A stretch of DNA of 64,000 nt from Acanthosepion lycidas (GCA_963932145.1 OZ010582.1:10562774-10626773); one strand, 5' to 3'. Positions 13,000 to 24,165 are shown, numbered from the stretch's first letter. Program-made: numbers and translations. The notes: a model not told the origin generated them from the letters alone.

Positions 13000-13480
13000 C
13001 TAGTGGTTTTGTCACCTTGGTTGTGGTGAAACAATTTAAAAATGAAGAATGTGAAATTTGTCAGCTTTCTATTTCTGACCAAAACGTATTGAGATTGCCG
13101 TTATACAAAGAAACCTACAACACATACCACTTTGACATTTATTCTCCTTCGAAGAAGTCTACTTCTGAAGCCACATTCTTTATCCAGCGCTGGTTCCATT
13201 GATGGAGACTTACCTGGAACTCCTTTTTTGTATAGCTAGCAGCTGCCTCGTCACATAATCTTGGAATCACCCAACCTCTTTAAATCTTGCTTCTTTCAAG
13301 CAGGATTTGATTTTTGAAGAGGAAATAGTCGATGATGTTGGGGTGATATCTGAGGAATATGTTTAGTGACGTACATGAAGAATGTTGTCATTTGCCAAAA
13401 ACTGATTCATTAGCCATGGCCACTGGTGGAAGCTCTGTGGTCTGGTGAAGAAAAACTCTAAATCCGAAAAAAAATATAGA
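13000..13480. other. No gene recognised
   Basis: A 61-codon frame at 13017-13202 (NEECEICQLSISDQN) has a CxxC pair but no wider resemblance I can name. It lies just 3' of the LINE relic and may belong to an older insertion. Confidence 0.4.
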
Positions 13481-13484
13481 TAAT

Positions 13485-13860
13485 TCTGTATCTGTCTATA
13501 CTTCTGAGATGAGGTATTATGTACATTATTTACATTATTCGGACTATTGTCCTCATCTTTGTCGCCATATTGATTACAGCATTTTGGCTGTTGTACGCTC
13601 CGGTCTTCTTCAGGTGGTTGGAATGCCGAACTGAACCCTTTATTTCGCTCACTGTGGTAGACTGTTCTAGTTCCACGTGACATGTTTAATGGATATCAGT
13701 AATCTCATGTTAGTTTCCCTCTGAAAGTTCTCCACTGCCTTAACTGGGTATTGAACTCACACTCTTTGGCACAGTGGATAAAGACATTGGTTAGATACAG
13801 TAACAGGACCCAAAGAGTGTGAGTGTGAATGTAAAATTCAGACACTAGTTAAAATAAACT
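13485..13860 (-). repeat. Foldback/SINE-like element with hammerhead-like core
   Basis: Minus-strand reading contains CTGAAGAAG at 13605-13613, a GC-rich loop, and a decayed GAAAC core, then sequence shared with 22130, 22660, 24170, 38385 and 51083. On the plus strand, 13778-13830 is a tRNA-like stretch (GGCACAGTGGATAAAG...) also seen at 22137 and 38632. The frame at 13363-13683 (minus) is only a translation of this repeat. Confidence 0.75.
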
Positions 13861-14208
13861 TGACCTATATTATAAATATTAAGATCTACCTTCTATAACG
13901 AAAATTACTAACAGAAAAATACAATTTTAAAATAAATTTAATAAAATATTATATATTAAATATAAATTAATAGGTATCAAATGTAAACAAATACATAAAA
14001 TTAAAACAATATATAAGTGAAATAAAAATTAATTATTAAATATTAATTAATATATAAAATCATTTAATAAATGTAAATTAATTATTAAATATAAAATAAT
14101 TTATTAATATAAATATAAACATACATTTAAGTAAAATTGAATATTAAAAATAAGTATAACCTTATTATTAAATATAAATTTTAAATATTAAATTATAAAT
14201 ATAAAATT

Positions 14209-14217
<9 letters not shown>
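13860..14217. repeat. Extreme AT-rich low-complexity tract
   Basis: About 350 bases made of TAAAT, AATTAT and ATATAAA permutations with almost no G or C. It precedes the interlocked inverted repeat. Confidence 0.85.
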
Positions 14218-14243
<26 letters not shown>

Positions 14244-14250
<7 letters not shown>

Positions 14251-14643
14251 ATTAATTGACTTAAAATATGTTTTTTTCGCTCCATATTTTCTTCTTGTTA
14301 AAAATAAAGATTTAGAGTGCTCGACTTTGATTAGGAGCAAATGTATGTATATTAATAAAAAGAAAGAACAGTAAGATATATAATCCGGTGTTCTTATAGA
14401 TATTTTTATTTTTACAAAATAGTGCTCAATGTAAATTTACAGAGCATTTGTTCCTTATCAAAGTCGAGCACTCTAAATGTTTATTTTTAACAAGAAGAAA
14501 ATATGGAGCGAAAAAAACATATTTTAAGTCAATTAATTTATAATATTAATGCTCTGTAAATTTACATTGAGCACTATTTTGTAAAAATAAAAATATCTAT
14601 AAGAACACCGGATTATATATCTTACTGTTCTTTCTTTTTATTA

Positions 14644-14652
<9 letters not shown>
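14244..14652. repeat. Two interlocked inverted repeats (a-b-a'-b')
   Basis: Segment a (14244-14340) is the reverse complement of 14448-14545. Segment b (14344-14446) is the reverse complement of 14550-14652. The two hairpins overlap, so they cannot both form as simple stems. Each arm is about 100 bases with few mismatches. (TA)n tracts bound both sides. It carries no coding sequence and is probably a nested foldback element. Confidence 0.9.

Positions 14653-14711
<59 letters not shown>
14653..14711. repeat. (TA)n microsatellite
   Basis: About 29 TA units directly after the interlocked repeat. Confidence 0.96.
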
Positions 14712-14714
<3 letters not shown>

Positions 14715-14829
14715 ATTCTTTTTTAGATGTCGTGTTACTGTAGAATTTTTCGCGATCATGGTTCCTATCTTTTGTATAGCTAATATCCGTCTTCTTATTT
14801 TCACTTCCAATCCTTGTTCTGATCCACAT

Positions 14830-15300
14830 TTATGGAAGCTGATTAAATGTATTACTCAATGTTTTCCCTCTGTCTCTCATGATTATATTTCTTAGGGGTG
14901 TCAAATTTTCCAAGCCCCCTTTTCTCAACATGTGACTCGGAAATTTGAAATTTATCTTCTTAGTTTTAATTATAAGTGTGTGCTTGTTTGTCTCGTTTCC
15001 CTTTTTGCGTAAAACTTCCTCATCGCTCACATGTTCCATCCATGATATAATCAGATTCCACTTCTCTAAATCCACAGTTCGCTTAATTCGTTCGTCTCAA
15101 GACTCTTCTTTATTTGGGAGCAAATTTTCTCCAGTATTCACAGAAGGATACAGAAGAGTTAGTATTACATATCAGCCCAGCTATCTTTTGTTTGGTTCCT
15201 ATGTAATTTTCCTGTCCCTTAATACTTTGTTTAAATTTTGGAAGGCGTCTTTCGCTGGCTATCCAAAATGAAATACTTGTTCTCTGATGTGAAGTCTGTA
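14830..15300 (-). pseudogene. LINE 3' relic, second LINE family
   Basis: The minus frame 15075-14830 reads SWMEHVSDEEVLRKKG, KTKKINFKFPSHMLRKGGLE and NLTPLRNIIMRDRGKT. This resembles the SWxDxxxNEEVLRR...LKFxGHxxRKxGLE...RGRGRQR C-terminus found in many animal LINE pol proteins. The region lies downstream of the RT domain, so this is a 5'-truncated copy. Upstream coding (to about 15300) is frameshifted. The same family gives the longer relic at 43520-45370. The plus frame 14945-15271 is antisense. Confidence 0.82.
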
Positions 15301-15309
15301 TTTTAACTC

Positions 15310-15930
15310 TCTTAAATAATAAAAAAAGAATATTGTGTGCATTTGTATTTACTTGTTGTAAGACGCACACACGCATGCGGCTAATTGTACAGATTTGTGC
15401 GTATTTACAAATACGTGCATATATTCATATGCATATCTATGGCCCTACGTGCTTGCGAGTGTCTGTGCACATCTTCATCGCACGTTCGAAAGAAATGTAA
15501 CTGTGAATAAGAGAGTGATTGAAAAAAGAAGACTTGGGTGGGATGAATAATCAAATAAAGGAAATAATAACTGATAGCTCAATTTTAATACCGCAGACGG
15601 GTGGCTGACAAAGTTTCCTACCGGTCTCATGCGTTGGTGTTCGAGTACATATAAAAGGTGGGATTTATCTTTAAGTTCGTTAGGCAGACCGCTCTTTCTA
15701 ACTTGGAAAATTGGTAAAGATTAATCTTCCAATTCCCATTTCTCTAGTTATTTTTTATTTTATTTTTTTGTGTATGTGTGTGTGCTATTCTAAACTGTTT
15801 CAAATTAGATACGCATACATCGATAATTTTGTTAGCAATATATGACATTATCAAAGTTATTCACCGATGCAGACATATTTAAATTTCGATTTTAATTTTT
15901 TTTTAAAAATGCTTACCATGTTGATTTTTC
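15310..15930. other. No gene recognised
   Basis: Mixed-composition DNA with no recognisable domain or repeat apart from short GT runs near 15770. Confidence 0.45.
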
Positions 15931-15934
15931 TAAG

Positions 15935-16045
15935 CGTATCTCATATGTGGCATAAGGCCGAAAGTATGGGGCACCTAGTGGGAATTAAACTCACAACTCA
16001 TTCGCAATTCTAGCAAGACAAGTTTGCTAACCATGTCGGGGGCTC
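15935..16045 (-). repeat. tRNA-derived SINE, family 3
   Basis: Minus-strand reading from about 16045: CCCGACATGGTTAGCAAAC (A-box side), a spacer with GAATTGCGAATGAG, then GAGTTTAATTCCCACT (B-box side) and a tail GGTGCCCCATACTTTCGGCC. A second copy lies at 41780-41903 with the same order. Only the tRNA-like head and first part of the body are clear. Confidence 0.72.
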
Positions 16046-16049
16046 ATCT

Positions 16050-17350
16050 AGTTTTCTTATATAAAAACTCGATTAATCCAGCAAATATTAAATTATATTT
16101 TTGTACTAATTTTTTAGTGAAAAAAATATTAAATAGACTCAATGATCGGACATCGCTAAATCGAACACTTAGTATTTGTACTAAATATGCTACTAACATA
16201 GAAAGTAGATTCTCAAAGTTATTTAAGATAAGTCTGGCATATTAACATAATATTGGAACGCCGTATGAGTGTCGAATTATCTACACTTGGGTATATAGGG
16301 CCAGTTAAAACACGCGTTCACGCGAAATAGTCATCTGCTGTCTCTAGTGGGTTAGACCCTTTTTTCACTTACAACTGGTTGCCTCAATCTGTATCCCAAC
16401 CCCTACAAAATGTAGCTTTTCAACAGACAATTTTCAAGGCTTCTCGCTAGTATGAATATTGAAAAAAAAAAGAAAAAAAAGACTCATTTATTTCTTATTC
16501 TATGACTACCAAGTTAAGAAAGCACTTACATCGCTTACTGTTTTGAAGTAGTCCCCCACTAGATTAATTTTTCTCAACGTTGCTTAACTCCGACGAATAT
16601 GAACATTTCGATACTTACAGCGTGATCCAGCTACATTTAGGCTTTATATATTGTTTATATATGCATTTGTATATAATAGCACGTGTCTTTTGTAACGTGT
16701 GAAGCGCGAACAGTCTTTTTTATGTATTGAAATGTACTCCTTACACAAGGAAAACAAATCGAAATCAGCAAAACTGATGTCGAACAAGTCTTGATGTTTT
16801 TAAAAGGTTTTAAAAAAGGGTTATCTAACAGCGGGGGTGGATGGAAAGGAAGGAAAAGGACTGGAGAATAGTAGGAGAAGGCGACGGAAAGTGAGAGCGA
16901 ACCGAGGCTAGGTGAAAGGATGAAGTTATTGCTTCTTGGGAATTAATGGGGTTGCCGCTATATAGCTCTAGCAGAAGTGGTTAGGACATAAACTTCGCTA
17001 TGCGGTTATAAACTATACAGGCAATTCCAAGCTGCTGGTTTGGTGGGGACTGATTGGCTGGGAAGTAAATAAGAGGAAGGAAGAGATGAAGAAAAATAGG
17101 CGAGGGATAGGTGGAATAGATGTATTTGTTTTTGTTGTTATTGTAGCATTGGTAGACGGTAGAATATATGAGCGATTACAAGTGTAGGAAAGAGAATAAA
17201 AAGCAAGTAAAACAGTTTGAAGGGGGATAGTAGTGGGTGTTAGGTTGGTGATAAAAAAAAAGAGGAAACGAGAGGAAAATTAAAAAAAAATAAGAAAATG
17301 AAAAATAAATGTCCTGTGCCCTATTAACAGTGTCAAACAGAATATATAAA
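16050..17350. other. No gene recognised
   Basis: Frame 16024-16245 (plus) shows no known domain. Near 16360-16430 a stretch could be a decayed LINE tail but is too short to call. 16830-17160 is purine-biased and GC-richer without recognisable features. Confidence 0.45.
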
Positions 17351-17356
17351 GTAAGT

Positions 17357-17447
17357 TTAGAAGAAGAAGAAGAAGAAGAAGAAGAAGAAGAAGAAGAAGA
17401 AGAAGAAGATGATGAAGAAGAAGAAGAAGAAGAAAGAGGAAGAAGAA
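17357..17447. repeat. (GAA)n microsatellite
   Basis: GAAGAA array with GATGATGAAG interruptions. Poly-Glu and poly-Ser/Phe frames across it are artefacts. Confidence 0.96.
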
Positions 17448-17589
17448 GAAAAAATCTGATAATTGAAAAGAAAATAAGAAAGTTCATAAGAATACACAAT
17501 GAGACAAGCGGGTCGTTCTAATTGAATAAAGTAAATTGATGATAAGTAAATGTTAAAGTTAACATAAAACATTCATACATGATTTGCAG

Positions 17590-18071
17590 TGTCGCACATA
17601 ATAATGATAATAATAGCAATAATAATAGTAATAGTGATAATAATATTAGTAATAGGGATTATAATAATCGTAATAATAATAGTAATATTAATATTAGTAA
17701 TGATAAAAATAGTCATAATAATATTAACAGCGATAATAATAGTAATAATAATAATAGTAAAGATAATAATGATAATAGTAATAATGATATTAGTTATAGT
17801 GATAATAATAGTGATAGTAATCTTAGCAATGATAATAATGTAAATAATAATAGTAACAGTGATAATAATAAAATTAATAATAATAATAGTAAAAGTAATA
17901 ATGATAATAGTAATAATAGTAATAATAATATTAGTAATAGTGATAATAATAATAGTAATAATAATAGTAATAATAATAATATTAGTAATGATAATAATAG
18001 TAATAATAATAGTAATAATAAAAATAATAGTAAAATAATAATAATAATAATGATAATAATAATAATAATAA
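17590..18071. repeat. Imperfect (AAT/AGT/GAT)n array, about 480 bp
   Basis: A strict trinucleotide register is kept over about 160 units with point changes (AAT, AGT, GAT, AAC). Frames of up to 189 codons rich in N, S and D come only from this register and are not genes. Confidence 0.93.
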
Positions 18072-18433
18072 CTAACTGGTACGAACATCACCTAAAAGCA
18101 GTAAGGGAAGAGGTAAATATATTACTGCGCTCCGGGATATATCTGTAAATAAAGAGGTTATGAACATGTTGAACAAACCGGTTAGATTTATCAATTTTAG
18201 GAGGAAATAAATATGGCCTTTTACTTGATATGATTGTTCCATTGGGTCGAATATATCTTTTAAAAAAAATTAAGAAATTTCATAAATATGAAGATCTTGA
18301 AAAGAAAATCGAAAAGACGGTTACTGTTTATTTTGTCTCAATGGTGTTGTGCAAGAAAGGCCTTTCTTTTCATGAAATCCGAAAAAAGTGTGCTTACAAG
18401 CATTGTTCTATTAAAAATATATTGTCATTCTAA
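18072..18433 (+). pseudogene. RLE-type LINE 3' fragment, divergent copy
   Basis: The last AAT units run straight into TNWYEHHLKAVREEVN, matching the RWYxHHP block of RLE LINEs. A lost PD box follows, then LLDMIVPLGRIYLLKK (the LIDxxVPxDRN segment), KYEDLEKKIEK and HEIRKK..IKNILSF with a stop at 18431-18433. Block order and the stop position match the copies at 10232 and 62489, but identity is lower, so this is an older or distinct subfamily. It is 5'-truncated exactly at the AAT array. The first part is in another frame than 18230-18433. Confidence 0.72.
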
Positions 18434-19070
18434 ATTCTTCAATTGTTTGGCAATGACAATAGTAATTGTGATTTTCATAAAGGAAACACTCAGCATTCAT
18501 TAACCGAGCTGCTAGTGTTGTTTTCGGTTGAAATATATAAAATCTTTCTGCTAAAACAATATTTCAGGAAAATAAGTTTCTTAAGTCCAATTATTGTTTC
18601 TCTCTCGAGTTTTGATGGAGCGTCCCTACCTAACTTTTTGTTTGATGTAGTGTAGAAAGTCACTATATTATGTCATTATTTTCTCATCGAGTGACATGTT
18701 CTATCCATTGCTGTTGTCAGACAAACCTTAAGTGATGGGATTTCTGTTATTTCGTAAAATTCTTTCTGCTTCTGTAGTGCCAGTTCACAAGATTCAAAGA
18801 AGGATGGTCTTCACAAAAGCCCACAGTTTTCACTCACTCAAACCCACTTTAAAGATTGATTTGAGAATGCGTTTGTAAAGAGCGGACAGTTTTGATATTT
18901 CTGAACTGATTTGGTACCAAGCAGGAAATCTCGATCCGTCATGACTCGAGTTTTCTGGTTAATCTTTTGTATCTGTAGCAAGTTGTGGTGTTGTGGGAAA
19001 CGCCCACCACCTCAAATTGCTACAATTCAGACTATTCTATGTCAATTTTTTTTATCTCGGGTATTAAAAA
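18434..19070. other. No gene recognised
   Basis: Frame 18443-18655 has no recognisable domain. No repeat assigned. Confidence 0.4.
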
Positions 19071-19074
19071 TTGT

Positions 19075-19285
19075 TCGTAAATTCAATTGAACTGGGTCGG
19101 TGTCAAATGTCAAAACACCACTGTGTGCTCGTTTAGGGCGTTCAGCTGAAAATATTGCTGGAGTGCACGTGAAATTGGCCGAGAATTCAGACACCGGTAT
19201 TCGTCAACGCGCACAGGAATTGAACTTCTCCACAACAGCGTTACATCAAAATTGAACAAAAGATTTGTCTCTACACTTTATTTGT
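19075..19285 (+). pseudogene. Tc/IS630-type transposase N-terminal fragment
   Basis: Plus-strand remnants read RLGRSAENIAGV, KLAENSDTGIRQRAQELNFS and TTALHQN, stop, TKDLSLH. This fits the second helix-turn-helix of Tc/IS630 transposases (RSAENIAAV...SIRRRSQQLGLS...LWRILHKDLxLH), which binds transposon ends. The catalytic DDE part is not seen downstream. It is a broken fragment; the subfamily is uncertain. Confidence 0.7.
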
Positions 19286-19289
19286 TAAT

Positions 19290-19890
19290 TACACATCGTC
19301 AATTTATATGATGAATTCAGAGTAGCTGTCCTAACTGCTTTCATTCCAATTCCATATCAGATTTATAGTTTAGAAAGGTTTATATTGAGTTCTCTTTCTT
19401 GGACCACTTGGTAGAGGACGTTGATTCTCTGTTCAGTTTCAAACTTATACCAAAGATGAATGGCTATATCTTCGGACATTAATGTTCGGTAGATCGACGT
19501 CTCCATGTCTATTCTCACTGTATAGGTTCTCAAGATGAGACATTAATAATAAAAAAAGTTCATCACTGCCAGTGATGCCTTATAAAATGCAATACTGTTT
19601 CTTGTTAAGTATGAAAAAGGAACCTACAAAGAAAATACTGTATTTTAACAATAAACTGAAAACTGACAGAATAATATCGTGATTAATATGAAATGAGCGA
19701 TTTAACATGTTCTGTGTGGCTATACATCCGATTTTGTCAAGCCAGGATCGAAAACCGGCTGATTTGCTATCAGTCGGATATTCTACTCCTAAGGCATTGG
19801 CGCACGGATATAGATGAATTTAGAATATTTCATTTTAGATCAATCCGCTAGTGACTGACTGGAGATCTCGATTCGTCTTAACGAAGGCTC
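19290..19890. other. No gene recognised; possible decayed tRNA-like piece
   Basis: On the minus strand, 19745-19815 has a GGTTTTCGATCCTGG B-box-like segment next to a small stem (CTGATAGCAAATCAG). It could be a SINE head but has no second copy here. The rest is unassigned. Confidence 0.35.
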
Positions 19891-19892
19891 TT

Positions 19893-19923
19893 TCACACAC
19901 ACACACAAACGCGCGCGCGCACG

Positions 19924-20018
<95 letters not shown>
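19893..20018. repeat. Compound (CA)n/(GC)n/(TA)n/(TG)n microsatellite
   Basis: CA and GCGC units precede a (TA)n core (19927-19988) and a (TG)n run. The outer CA and TG tracts make the locus an imperfect palindrome. Confidence 0.95.
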
Positions 20019-20544
20019 TTTAGCAGATATTTTAAATAGAAATTATAATCGGAATCATTAAGGTGAGCAATTATGTTCTGAATATGCTTTTTTGAAAAAC
20101 GATCTATATTGTGTTCATATAAAATTTTATATAATTGACTCGAGGTTTCACCTATGAATTCTTCATGTCAAGGATCACAGTCTATAGCGTAGATTCCTAC
20201 TTCTGGTTTTATAGTATTATTTTTTTTTTATATTAAGTAAATTATTTTTTTGTTTTAGAACATGTAACAAATTTCGTGTTATGTATAGTTACATTATTTG
20301 AATTGTTTATTATATTTTATCCTGAAATATTTATTGAGCTTTGTGCCTCGCGTTGAATATGAAATAATTAAGTTATTGGAGGAGCTTAAATGTATTTTCA
20401 CTAGTATATCTCATCATCAAGTAAATTTTGAAGGTTATAAAATTAAGTTTTTTATTAAACTGAAACTGTTAATTTCTGATTTTAATTTGATTTTGTGGTG
20501 AGAATAGAAATTTATGAGATCACTTTTATTAGTTGCGATAAACA

Positions 20545-20972
20545 CTTATTTATAAAAATTTTTTATGTTTATACATTCTTTTTATAGATACAAATATTTA
20601 AGTAAATGCTCTGTCCATAAACAGTATTAAACAACATTTAATGGCCTGAATATCCAAGAAATATTCATAGAAAATATCCGTCCCCCCGACAGGAATCGAA
20701 CCTGTATCCTATATGGAACCGTCATATAGCGTGACGCGCATTTAACCGATTTGGCCACAGAGGAGCATTCGGTTGGAAATGACGAATTTACTGCATTTTA
20801 AACTACAATCTTCCATGAATCTCTCACGTACATTCATATCTGCATAAAGCGCATCCAAATGTAAACAAATGACTTCACACATTATGAACTGGTTAAAGTC
20901 CGACAATTATTTTATGACATATAAAAAGAATGTATGAACATAAAAAATGTCTTAAAATAATTGTCGAACTTT
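20545..20972 (-). repeat. Foldback retroposon with class II tRNA-like centre, copy 1
   Basis: Order on the plus strand: left arm (20561-20680, with TATTTAAGTAAATGCTCTG and CAACATTTAATGG), the tRNA-like block (20681-20764, minus), a body ending in AAATGTAAACAAATGAC, and an AAAGTCCGACAATTATTTTA segment. That segment recurs inverted at 20947-20972 to form a terminal hairpin. The same blocks occur at 29939, 39655, 60996 and 61322 in varied orientation. Confidence 0.82.
20681..20764 (-). pseudogene. Class II tRNA-like sequence (Leu/Ser type)
   Basis: On the minus strand the block folds as a tRNA. The acceptor stem is TCCTCTG against CGGGGGGA. A GCC-start D arm (GGCCAAATCGGTTAA) holds the A box. 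The anticodon stem is CGTCA/TGACG around a 7-base loop CGCTATA. A short variable-arm hairpin TCC...GGA follows, then a T arm ACAGGTTCGATTCCTGT holding the B box. The 84-base length and variable hairpin indicate a class II tRNA origin (Leu or Ser). The loop lacks U33, so I read it as a SINE-head derivative, not a working tRNA. Confidence 0.75.
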
Positions 20973-20981
20973 TTCCATTTC

Positions 20982-21248
<267 letters not shown>

Positions 21249-21249
21249 A

Positions 21250-21880
21250 TGAGGTCTAATAGAAAAGCAACCGAACTGAAGTTATAAAATACTCAGGCCA
21301 AATCCAAGATACAAGTTTTCCCATCTGAAGTTATCTATTCCGAATCTAACGTACTTCACCATCCGTCTCTGCCTCCATGCATTCCTGGAAGGAGTCTCCG
21401 CAGCTTCATCATCACGGGTTTCTTGATGTCTTCCACGTCTGGACGAAGACTGTTCTCACTGCCTAAGAATATAGCGTCACGTTCTAAATTTTTAGTAGTG
21501 TTCGCTTATTGTTCACGTCGTTTTATTTGAGTCCAATTATACAATAACCGACCCAAAAATTGAATTCGTATTTGCTATGTCACCAAATTCACGAACTAAC
21601 GCTTTGATATACTAGGCTTTTGTCCCTAGGACAATTCTCTTTGGAGACTAAATCTAACATAACCCCGAAATTCAGACAGAAATTATCAACTTGCTAAAAC
21701 GTTATGAAAATTCCATAGACATATCACTTTTCTAAACACTTTCATTCGACAAATGTATTTTAAAAATGATATTTGACATAGTAAAGCAAAATCCAACTCA
21801 TATTTCTTCATCTTAATTCATGGTGCTTTTCGTCGCTAATACCAAACTGCCATTAGCATGCTGTTAAGGAACGGTATGAT
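21250..21880. other. Unassigned; possible DNA-transposon edge
   Basis: 21250-21480 has a GC-richer stretch with short decayed coding on the minus strand (GKLVSWIW, VRLLFY) that might be the 3' end of a mariner-like transposase. I cannot support a firm call. Confidence 0.3.
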
Positions 21881-21881
21881 T

Positions 21882-22049
21882 TTTTGCAATCACAGCCAAT
21901 GTTCTTTGCATTAAACGTAGTACTCTTGGCATATGCCCGGAGACAAATGCGATACGATTTCGACATTTTGCAATCACAGCCAATGTTCTTTGCATTAAAC
22001 GTAGTACTCTTGGCATATGCCCGGAGACAAATGCGATACGATTTCGACA
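21882..22049. repeat. Perfect 84-bp tandem duplication
   Basis: 21882-21965 and 21966-22049 are identical base for base. Such identity amid decayed repeats means a very recent duplication or an assembly artefact. The duplicated minus frame (RNRIAFVSGHMPRV) is a by-product. Confidence 0.95.
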
Positions 22050-22129
22050 TTTGCTAGTAGCATATTCTAAATTATGTTGAAAGTAACAATAAAATACAAT
22101 GCATGTTAGGATGAAATAAACCTCAAGGA

Positions 22130-22445
22130 CACATGGCACAGTGGATAAAGGTGTTAGACTGATAGGACCCAAAGAGTGTTAAGTCAGTGGAGAACTTTCA
22201 CAAGGAAATTCATAGGAGATAACTGATAACTGACATCCATTAAACATGATACGTGGAACTAGAACAGTCTAGGGTTCAGTTCGTCATTCCAGTTCGTCAT
22301 TCCAACCAACTGAAGAAGGCCGGAGCATAAAACGGCCGAAACGTTGTAATAAATATGGCGACAAAGATGAGGACAAGAGTCTGAATAATGCAAATAATGT
22401 ACATAATACCTAATCTCAGAAATATAGACAGATAATGAAATAAAC
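22130..22445 (+). repeat. Foldback/SINE-like element with hammerhead-like core
   Basis: A tRNA-like head (GGCACAGTGGATAAAG at about 22137) precedes a conserved body. The core at 22310-22346 is CTGAAGA, stem GGCCG/CGGCC around a 10-base loop, then GAAACG. Downstream come GGCGACAAAGATGAGGAC and AATAATGTACATAATACC. It ends in (AAT)n. Relatives are at 13485, 22660, 24170, 38385 and 51083. Confidence 0.8.
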
Positions 22446-22446
22446 A

Positions 22447-22447
<1 letters not shown>

Positions 22448-22510
<63 letters not shown>

Positions 22511-22528
22511 AAGAAGAAGAAGAAGAAT
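22448..22528. repeat. (AAT)n-(AAG)n microsatellite
   Basis: About 12 AAT units followed by about 15 AAG units, lying between two inverted copies of the same element. Confidence 0.97.
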
Positions 22529-22659
22529 GATAATAATCTCCATTATCATTTTTTTTAACTGGTTTCAGTCACTGGATAATGAACAGGAGACTTTGACTTA
22601 TTCAGCCGTGTATTCGTCAGGGCCAGGAACACATACTGATGATGGTGTGAATGCAAACA

Positions 22660-22905
22660 GTTAACAATGTCATTCCGTATCTGTCTACATCTCATGAAAT
22701 GAGATATTATGACTATTTACATTATTTCCGTCATTCCATTGAGGACATAAGCGACCGTTGCCATATTCACAACGTTTCGGTCGTTGTACGCTCCAGCCTT
22801 CTTCAGGTGATCGAAATTTCGCACCGAACCCTTTATTTCGTCCACTGGAGTAGATTGTTCTAGTTCCACGTGCCATACCTCTTCCAGATGGTTCAGCTTT
22901 TTTTT
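22660..22905 (-). repeat. Foldback element with hammerhead-like core, inverted partner
   Basis: Reverse-complement relative of 22180-22440. The core at 22770-22806 (minus) is CTGAAGA, GGCTG/CGACC stem, GAAACG. Together with the upstream copy it forms a large hairpin around the AAT/AAG tract. Confidence 0.78.
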
Positions 22906-23029
22906 CTCCCTTTAACTCAACTCTCTAAGTTTTTTGGTTCACCACGGCTATATACTGGTACAGAATTCACAACACTTTGAGTCTAGTCACCGGATCTAAC
23001 CAGTGCTGTTATTCTCGTAGGCAATGTGT

Positions 23030-23125
23030 CCTTAAGGACACCTAAAGAATCCGAAGCATACAACGGCTGAAACATTGTAAATATTTCAAAGGATATTAGA
23101 ATAATGTAAATAATGTTATTACGGC
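23030..23125 (+). repeat. Partial hammerhead-core repeat
   Basis: A degenerate copy: CCTAAAGAATCCGAAGCATA, then GGCTGAAACATTGTAAATAT. Only the core region and a short 3' part (AATAATGTAAATAATG) survive. Confidence 0.6.
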
Positions 23126-23129
23126 CTCT

Positions 23130-24165
23130 ATTTTCTGCGATTACGTTCTTGTATTGATAGTTCAGTTGAAGCCTATTTTCCTCGGTTCTGATGTTTTTCA
23201 AGGATCGTAATCAATGTACAATTAATTGCATAAGAAATTATATATTTAAATAATTTTCAAGGACACGTCTATGATTTTCTTAATATTGGCTAAATATGCC
23301 GCTGTCAAATTTGCACCAACTATTATTTCTAAACGCACAGTAATGTTTTACAATTCATTTTAATTCACACATCTGTCACAATATTCGAAATTTGATAACA
23401 TAGTTTTCGAAGGCATCTACAAAACCATAAGAAAGACACCTAGAAGTTTTTTACAGATTAAAACTGACAAAAATAAAGTCTTATTGAATATATAAATTTC
23501 GTGAATTCGTAGAAAAGATTCTTCGTCTTTTTATGCCTTGTCCCTTCAGGAAATAATCGTTTATGGCTCTCCACAACTTCCTATCCTTTATAACTCTAAG
23601 CAATATTTATACTCTTATTGTACTTCCCAGTCACTAATCAAACATACATTCAAACAAGTTCGTTAGTTAGCTTCATTTCTGTTTTCTCCTCTCTTATGTC
23701 TTCTAAATGTTATATTCTCCAAAATATCTGTCTTCATTACGCGTTCTAAAAATTTCAACTGTTTCTTCGAAATGTGCAATTATAACCACTCTTTATTCTT
23801 TGGAGTAAATTGAAACCATTGTATTTTTAACTTCTTAAAACTGATTAATAGGAAATATTGTAACACCTGATTAGTCAACTCAAAAACACCACCTGGTTTG
23901 CAAAGTTCTATGCGAAACGACTCATTTTATATTAAAAAGGAATAGTGATAAAAAGATTCAGTGACTAGTGAAAGCAAATGCTTAATACGCTGAGGCTACA
24001 GTTTTCCTCTTAGTTGTAATGACCTTTACTAAAATATATGAAATTTCTATCAGATAAATATATTTACAAATATTTCAAATACTAGGATTGTTTATTATGA
24101 AACGAAACAATCAGAAATATCAATTTCCGTACCTACTTACAATAACTTTGTTTAAAATTCTAAAT
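23130..24165. other. No gene recognised
   Basis: AT-rich, stop-dense DNA without recognised repeats. Confidence 0.5.

Noticed and set aside
17573..18148. Frames of 172 and 189 codons on opposite strands
   Set aside because: Both follow the AAT-type trinucleotide register and consist of N/S/D or I/T/Y only; only the last codons of the plus frame touch LINE sequence.
20681..20764. A functional tRNA gene
   Set aside because: Folds well but lacks U33, sits inside a multi-copy foldback repeat, and its copies differ in stem bases.
21250..21480. A mariner transposase 3' end
   Set aside because: Only scattered short similarities (VRLLFY) without any catalytic motif.
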